Shown here: one piece after another, positions 59,601 through 64,000 of the stretch | How positions within the stretch are numbered: position 1 is the stretch's first letter | Layout of the letters: each line of letters starts with the position of its first letter | DNA from: Oceanisphaera avium | Lineage (GTDB): Bacteria > Pseudomonadota > Gammaproteobacteria > Enterobacterales > Aeromonadaceae | DNA: 64,000 nt | Assembly: GCF_002157875.1 (NCBI RefSeq) | Contig: NZ_CP021376.1 | Coordinates: forward strand, 2,312,501-2,376,500 | Direction of reading: 5' to 3' | Made by a program: the position numbers and the translations under genes | Notes under the pieces: model-generated | Seen by the model: only the letters and a program-made list of their open reading frames with translations | What the model was told of the DNA's origin: nothing | Databases searched by the model: none

Positions 59601-60608
59601 ATGAGACGTGAATTAGCCATAGAGTTCTCTCGAGTCACGGAAGCAGCGGCACTAGCCGGCTATAAGTGGTTGGGAAGAGGCGATAAAAATATCGCAGATG
59701 GCGCGGCCGTTGCAGCCATGCGCCATGTATTAAATGAAATAAACATCGATGGCGAAATTGTTATCGGTGAAGGTGAAATTGATGAAGCACCTATGCTTTA
59801 TATTGGTGAAAAATTAGGGCTTGGCGGTGAAGAAGTTGATATTGCCGTAGACCCCATTGAAGGCACTCGCATGACCGCCATGGGTCAGCCTAACGCGCTT
59901 GCCGTGATTGCCGTAGGTGAGAAAGGCGCTTTCTTGCGTGCGCCCGATATGTACATGGAAAAGCTAATTGTTGGCGCAGGCGCGAAAGGCATTATCGACT
60001 TAACTAAGTCGATTGAACAAAATATTAAAGCCGTAGCTAAAGCCTTAAATAAGCCACTCTCACGCTTTACGGTGATCACCTTAGCTAAGCCGCGCCACGA
60101 CAAAATAATTAAGACTATGCAAGCTTTAGGTGTGCGCGTATTTGCTATACCAGATGGGGATGTGGCGGCTTCTATTTTAGCCTGCGTGCCAGAAAGTGAA
60201 GTGGATATGTTATACGGCATCGGTGGTTCACCAGAAGGCGTTATTTCTGCGGCTGCGGTGCGCTCTTTGGATGGTGATATGCAAGCGCGATTAATTCCTC
60301 GCTATGAAGTTAAAGAGCCCACCGAAGAAAATATCGCGATTGGTAAACAAGAAGTGAAGCGCTGCCAAGAAATGGGCATTGCAGTGGGTGAAGTACTAAA
60401 ACTGGAAGATATGGCGCGTACCGACAACGTGATGTTTGCCGCGACCGGTATTACCAAAGGGGACTTACTAGAGGGAATTAGCAGTGACGGCGTATATGCG
60501 CACACTGAAACTTTGGTGATCCGCGGTAAATCCCGTACTGTGCGTCGGATCCGCTCTACTCATATATTGTCACGCAAGCGCCAAGCGATAAAAGATATTA
60601 TTTTATAA
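59601..60608 (+). CDS. glpX: Class II fructose-1,6-bisphosphatase
   Basis: 335 aa. The metal/substrate loop AVDPIEGTRM (~81-90), the GEGEIDEAPMLYIGE metal ligands and the C-terminal RGKSRTVRRIRSTH are intact. It hydrolyses fructose-1,6-bisphosphate in gluconeogenesis. No glycerol genes adjoin it. AGGAAATATC precedes the ATG. Confidence 0.95.
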   Translation: MRRELAIEFSRVTEAAALAGYKWLGRGDKNIADGAAVAAMRHVLNEINIDGEIVIGEGEIDEAPMLYIGEKLGLGGEEVDIAVDPIEGTRMTAMGQPNALAVIAVGEKGAFLRAPDMYMEKLIVGAGAKGIIDLTKSIEQNIKAVAKALNKPLSRFTVITLAKPRHDKIIKTMQALGVRVFAIPDGDVAASILACVPESEVDMLYGIGGSPEGVISAAAVRSLDGDMQARLIPRYEVKEPTEENIAIGKQEVKRCQEMGIAVGEVLKLEDMARTDNVMFAATGITKGDLLEGISSDGVYAHTETLVIRGKSRTVRRIRSTHILSRKRQAIKDIIL

Positions 60609-60665
60609 GCCGCGCGCCAAGGTAAAGATGAAGACTCAGCTTCTAACTTCTTCTTCGCTTGGAGT

Positions 60666-60696
60666 GAAAAAGGGATGCCTCGGCATCCCTTTTTTT
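60666..60696 (+). terminator. Terminator downstream of glpX
   Basis: AAAAAGGGATGCC TC GGCATCCCTTTTT with T-run, symmetrical enough to serve the convergent fumC too. Confidence 0.92.
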
Positions 60697-60774
60697 GTGC
60701 CTAACGTTGTGCTTCTGTGCGTTATCCTTCAACCCACCACTTGCTGTAAAAAATAGCCAGCAGCTTCATGCTTT

Positions 60775-62136
60775 CTAGCGAGTTAAGCCTGCGGGATCCA
60801 GTAATTTGTGTAATTCATCGAGTGAAATATCCGTATGCTCTTGGGCAACATCGACTATGGCTCTTTGCTCTTGGTACGCTTGTTTGGCTATTTTAGCGGC
60901 CTTTTCATAGCCAATTACCGGATTAAGCGCCGTGACTAGGATAGGATTTTTAGCGAGGTTTTCATCAATATGGTGTTGATTAACGCTAAAGCCGCTAATC
61001 GCTTGTCCTAAAAGCGGTGCGCAATTACTGAGTAACTCCAACATATGCAAGAGATTATTTGCTACTAAAGGCAGCATCACATTTAGCTGAAAATTCCCAG
61101 ACTGGCCGGCAACTGTGTTAGCAGTATCTAGCCCTATTACCTGCGCCGCCACCATGGCCACCGCTTCTGGGATCACTGGGTTAACTTTACCGGGCATAAT
61201 AGAAGAACCAGGCTGCAGCGCCGGCAGTTGTATTTCGCCAATGCCGGTTAACGGGCCTGAGTTCATCCAGCGTAAATCGTTAGCTATTTTCATTAGTGCC
61301 ACGGCCAGCGTTTTTAGCTGACCCGAAAGCTCAACCGCCGTATCTTGGCAACTTAAGCTATAGAAATAATCGTCGGCGGGGCAAAAATGAAGTCCGGTTT
61401 CTTGATTCAAATAATCACAAGCTAATTGGGCTTGGCGAGGATCGGCATTAATGCCGGTGCCAATGGCGGTGGCTCCCAGAGCCAGCTGTTGTAAACGGCT
61501 TTGTAAGCCCTCTAGACGCTGTGCGCCGTAGCGTATTTGTGTGGCCCAGCCGCCTAATTCTTGATCAAAGCGCAGCGGCATCGCATCCATTAAATGGGTA
61601 CGGCCAGTTTTTACCTGATCTTTTAGTTGCTCGCCTTTCGTTAATATTGCTTGTTCTAACTCTAAGAGGGCGGGCATTAATTCACGAGATAAAGCCAAGG
61701 CACAACTCACATGCAGCGCGGAGGGGATCACATCATTAGAGCTTTGGCCCATATTCACGTCATCATTGGCACTCACGCTTTGTTTAAGCTCGGCGGCGGC
61801 TAAGTGAGCCAATACCTCATTGACGTTCATATTAGTACTGGTACCTGAGCCAGTTTGGTAGACATCGATTGGGAAGGCATCTGGATATTTACCCGCCATC
61901 ACAGCGTGTGCGGCCTTAATAATGGCATCACTTTTAGCGCTATCGAGTCTATCAAGCTTGCCATTAGCATGAGCACAGGCGGCTTTTAGCTTGGCCACAG
62001 CGGCAATAAACGCGGGCGGCAGTGACTGTCCGGAAATAGGAAAATTATCGATGGCTCTTTGCGTTTGTGCGCCATATAAAGCGTCAGCAGGCACGGTTAT
62101 TTCGCCCATAGAGTCATGTTCAATTCGCGTTTGCAT
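60775..62136 (-). CDS. fumC: Class II fumarate hydratase
   Basis: 453 aa of the fumarase/aspartase superfamily. The signature loop GSSIMPGKVNP (~313-323) contains the catalytic Ser. TGSGTSTNMNVNEVLA and TGRTHLMDAMP form the rest of the site. It hydrates fumarate to malate in the TCA cycle; this iron-free type is usually oxidative-stress tolerant. The GNAT gene lies 25 bp upstream on the same strand. Confidence 0.94.
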   Translation of the reverse strand: MQTRIEHDSMGEITVPADALYGAQTQRAIDNFPISGQSLPPAFIAAVAKLKAACAHANGKLDRLDSAKSDAIIKAAHAVMAGKYPDAFPIDVYQTGSGTSTNMNVNEVLAHLAAAELKQSVSANDDVNMGQSSNDVIPSALHVSCALALSRELMPALLELEQAILTKGEQLKDQVKTGRTHLMDAMPLRFDQELGGWATQIRYGAQRLEGLQSRLQQLALGATAIGTGINADPRQAQLACDYLNQETGLHFCPADDYFYSLSCQDTAVELSGQLKTLAVALMKIANDLRWMNSGPLTGIGEIQLPALQPGSSIMPGKVNPVIPEAVAMVAAQVIGLDTANTVAGQSGNFQLNVMLPLVANNLLHMLELLSNCAPLLGQAISGFSVNQHHIDENLAKNPILVTALNPVIGYEKAAKIAKQAYQEQRAIVDVAQEHTDISLDELHKLLDPAGLTR

Positions 62137-62161
62137 GCAGTCTCCTTAGCGGTATTAGAAA

Positions 62162-62533
62162 TTACTCTAGGTTACAGCTTAGCACTGGAGTCTGGCCGTT
62201 AAAGCCTTGGCTTTGTAAAAACGCGACTAAGCCCGCTTGTTGATTGGGTTTAGCTTGTGGTTGGCAAGTGAGTTGCGAATAACCTTGCTGCTTGGCGGCA
62301 TGTTTAATTACCCGCAATAGCTCTTGGCCAATACCGCGGCGGCGCGTAATATCGCGCACCGCGATAAAACTGAGTTGCTGTTGCTCGCACCAAGCGAGTG
62401 CGACGGCTTTGTCGTTAAAAGTAGCTAAGTAAAACTCTGCCTGCTCTGGCAAGGGCTGGCCTTCTAAAATAAGTGCTACATGAGCATGGTGCTGAGCGGG
62501 AATGTGCTTAACATTGTGGATGGTGAGTCGCAT
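62162..62533 (-). CDS. GNAT family N-acetyltransferase
   Basis: 123 aa. The acetyl-CoA loop is RRRGIGQELLRVIKHAAKQQG (broken: RRRGIGQ then LLRVIKHAA; ~64-84). The short C-terminal part ends PVLSCNLE. The substrate is unknown. It is probably cotranscribed with fumC. The ATG is preceded by AGGTATTAT. Confidence 0.8.
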   Translation of the reverse strand: MRLTIHNVKHIPAQHHAHVALILEGQPLPEQAEFYLATFNDKAVALAWCEQQQLSFIAVRDITRRRGIGQELLRVIKHAAKQQGYSQLTCQPQAKPNQQAGLVAFLQSQGFNGQTPVLSCNLE

Positions 62534-62750
62534 AATAATACCTCATAAAAAGCGCAGTTTATCATGCAGGCCCTCAGCGCAGCTATTCGCCTTAAACCGC
62601 TTATTTAAACTAGGTAACCAATACCAGTGTCGCCGCTCCTTGCCTGCTAAATTTTTATATTTTTTATAGTAAACCAGCGCGCAGTGATTGCGCTTAGTAA
62701 TAAGACGTTACTATTTCTAGTTTGTTATCAGTTTGGCATCAGGAGGGGAG

Positions 62751-63335
62751 ATGAGCTTTGATACGCGCGAGCATAATAGCCAAAGGCGTTATTTTGACCA
62801 GTGTGACTCTTTTTGGTTATTTGGCTATGGCTCGCTTATCTGGAAGGCCGGCTTTGCTTATCTTGAGCGCCGCCCGGCGTCTATTTTTAACTGGAGTCGT
62901 CGTTTTTGGCACGGCTCTCATGATCACCGAGGTACAGTGCAATCGCCGGGGCGCGTGGTTACCTTAATTAAAGACGAGGGCGCGCGCTGTGATGGCATGG
63001 CCTATCGTATTACGCCTGCGGTATTAGCCGACTTAGATATAAGAGAAAAAAATGGCTATTTGCGTGAGCTTATTCCTATTTATTTATCATCGCAGCTAAG
63101 TGGTGCGCCCTCCACTCAGGTGTCGGGCCTAGTTTATATCGCTACGGCAGATAGTGAGGCCTACCTAGGCGAAGCGCCGCTTTTAGCTATTGCCCAGCAA
63201 ATTGTTCAAGCGAAAGGGCCCAGTGGTGAGAATCGCGACTATTTATTAAATTTAGATAACGCTTTGCGCCAATTAGGAATGCAAGACGAGCATGTTTCTC
63301 AATTAGCGGCCCATGTTCAGCAAATAAGTGAGTAG
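62751..63335 (+). CDS. ChaC-like gamma-glutamylcyclotransferase
   Basis: About 194 aa. The start at 62751 (MSFDTREHN) has AGGAGGGG directly upstream; a TTG-started extension to 62733 is rejected. The glycine-rich loop FGYGSLIWK (~25-33) and the catalytic-Glu region [11 protein letters not shown] are typical of ChaC, which cuts glutathione to 5-oxoproline and Cys-Gly. The window also encodes 5-oxoprolinase (23434-25837), which would recycle the product. Three bases separate it from the next gene. Confidence 0.87.
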   Translation: MSFDTREHNSQRRYFDQCDSFWLFGYGSLIWKAGFAYLERRPASIFNWSRRFWHGSHDHRGTVQSPGRVVTLIKDEGARCDGMAYRITPAVLADLDIREKNGYLRELIPIYLSSQLSGAPSTQVSGLVYIATADSEAYLGEAPLLAIAQQIVQAKGPSGENRDYLLNLDNALRQLGMQDEHVSQLAAHVQQISE

Positions 63336-63337
63336 TC

Positions 63338-63589
63338 ATGGAATGTAGAAGTCAGTGCGGTGCTTGTTGTATTGCGCCAAGTATTAGCGGCCCTTTGCCG
63401 GGCATGCCTCAAGGAAAGCCGGCCGGCATACCTTGTGTGCATTTAATGTCAGATATGCGCTGTGCTATTTTTGGTCAGCCAGAGCGCCCGGCCGTATGTG
63501 CCAGCTTTAAAGCCATGAAGGATGTCTGTGGGGAGAATAAAGCCCAAGCCATGTGGCTGATTAATGAGCTAGAAATGGCCACCTGTTAA
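63338..63589 (+). CDS. YkgJ family cysteine-cluster protein
   Basis: 83 aa with conserved Cys: CRSQCGACC near the N-terminus (Cys 3, 7, 10, 11), then C33, C42, C54, C64 and a C-terminal Cys. The family binds a zinc or iron-sulfur centre; its function is unknown. Second gene of a two-gene unit after the ChaC-like gene. Confidence 0.88.
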   Translation: MECRSQCGACCIAPSISGPLPGMPQGKPAGIPCVHLMSDMRCAIFGQPERPAVCASFKAMKDVCGENKAQAMWLINELEMATC

Positions 63590-63663
63590 CGCGCTATACG
63601 CTAAACACAAGCACCGCTCTTTGCCACTATGGCGGACTTGCTCCGAACTTTCCTGTATTAGGT

Positions 63664-63705
63664 GTAAACGTAACGCGTCCCTCGTATAGCGTACGGCGTT
63701 TTTAG
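63664..63705. repeat. Copy C of the dispersed TACG-rich repeat
   Basis: GTAAACGTAACGCG...GTATAGCGTACGGCG, sharing GCGTACGGC with copy B and (reverse) with copy A. It lies between the ykgJ-type gene and envC. Confidence 0.45.
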
Positions 63706-63711
63706 CCAGCG

Positions 63712-64000
63712 CTACCCTTTGCGTAACCAAGGTAGGGGGTCGATGGCCGTGCCTTGATAGCGAATTTCAAAATATAAGCCCGACTTATTTTGGCCACCAC
63801 TGGCGCCACTGAGCGCAATCGCTTGGCCGGCGCTTATTTTATCGCCAGGGTTACACAGCAAAGATTGGTTATGACCGTATAAGCTCATGTAGCCTTTACC
63901 GTGGTCGATAACCAACACCATGCCAAAGCCGCTTAGCCAATCAGCGTAGACAACTTGGCCATTCGCAATGGCACTGACCTCGCGCCCACTGGGTGCGCCA
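63712..64000 (-). CDS. envC: EnvC, murein hydrolase activator, C-terminal part (partial)
   Basis: The visible ~95 C-terminal residues run GAPSGREVSAIANGQVVYADW...SLYGHNQSLL...GLYFEIRYQGTAIDPLPWLRKG, a degenerate M23/LytM domain. HxH is replaced, as in EnvC, so it is an activator of AmiA/AmiB rather than an active peptidase. It works with FtsEX (encoded at 56165-57774) at the septum. The gene begins beyond the right edge. Confidence 0.92.
   Translation of the reverse strand, partial: GAPSGREVSAIANGQVVYADWLSGFGMVLVIDHGKGYMSLYGHNQSLLCNPGDKISAGQAIALSGASGGQNKSGLYFEIRYQGTAIDPLPWLRKG

Overview
The window is chromosomal DNA from a marine-type gammaproteobacterium. The rRNA sequence, the ftsY-ftsE-ftsX-rpoH block, fabR-yijD, cysPTWA, ydbH-ynbE-ydbL, CsrB RNA and EnvC all look like the Enterobacterales/Vibrionales/Aeromonadales part of the class. 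The trimethylamine monooxygenase and a sodium-coupled NSS transporter fit a marine or brackish habitat. An Aeromonadales member such as Oceanisphaera is my guess, but I could not test it. No phage, insertion sequence, CRISPR array or tRNA was seen.

Layout. 1-1042: 3' end of a 23S gene, a 5S gene and a terminator that can serve both strands. 1133-3814: protein lysine acetyltransferase (Pat). 4022-8779: cysteine synthase B facing the sulfate/thiosulfate importer operon cysPTWA. 9035-12023: RNase II and a MenC-like protein whose catalytic lysines are missing. 12214-17625: thiamine operon thiC-thiD/E-thiF-thiS-thiG behind a TPP riboswitch, without thiH. 17828-21586: a double-TM2 protein and two tandem phospholipase-D-type cardiolipin synthases. 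21908-23290: trimethylamine monooxygenase. 23434-25837: 5-oxoprolinase pxpABC. 26225-27766: TerC/CBS/CorC-type membrane protein behind a roughly 200-nt structured leader. 27862-35501: periplasmic glutathione peroxidase, ZntB, an Atm1-type exporter, three small DUF proteins, lipocalin, and a cytochrome c'/b561/YceI group. 35570-38713: second b-type cytochrome, a lipoprotein, a DUF3634 protein and an EEP-fold hydrolase. 38836-41138: candidate small RNA, a divergent FtsZ paralogue and a WYL regulator.

41341-52753 holds an M14 carboxypeptidase, SirB2, DUF411 and DUF2500 proteins, ydbH-ynbE-ydbL, oligopeptidase B, an NSS transporter, fabR-yijD and sseA. 53031-53303 is an unmistakable CsrB-type RNA with 17 GGA motifs before its terminator. 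53346-60608 holds a DUF2007 protein, yhhL-rsmD, ftsYEX-rpoH, carbonic anhydrase and class II FBPase. 60775-64000 holds fumC, a GNAT protein, a ChaC-like protein, a cysteine-cluster protein and the 3' end of envC.

The most unusual items are: (i) a second, divergent but apparently GTPase-competent FtsZ outside any dcw cluster, next to a WYL regulator and preceded by a terminator hairpin that leaves no room for its own promoter; (ii) the MenC homologue lacking all three active-site lysines; (iii) the CsrB-like RNA; (iv) the TerC leader with an internal terminator; (v) a three-hairpin candidate sRNA at 38836-38942.
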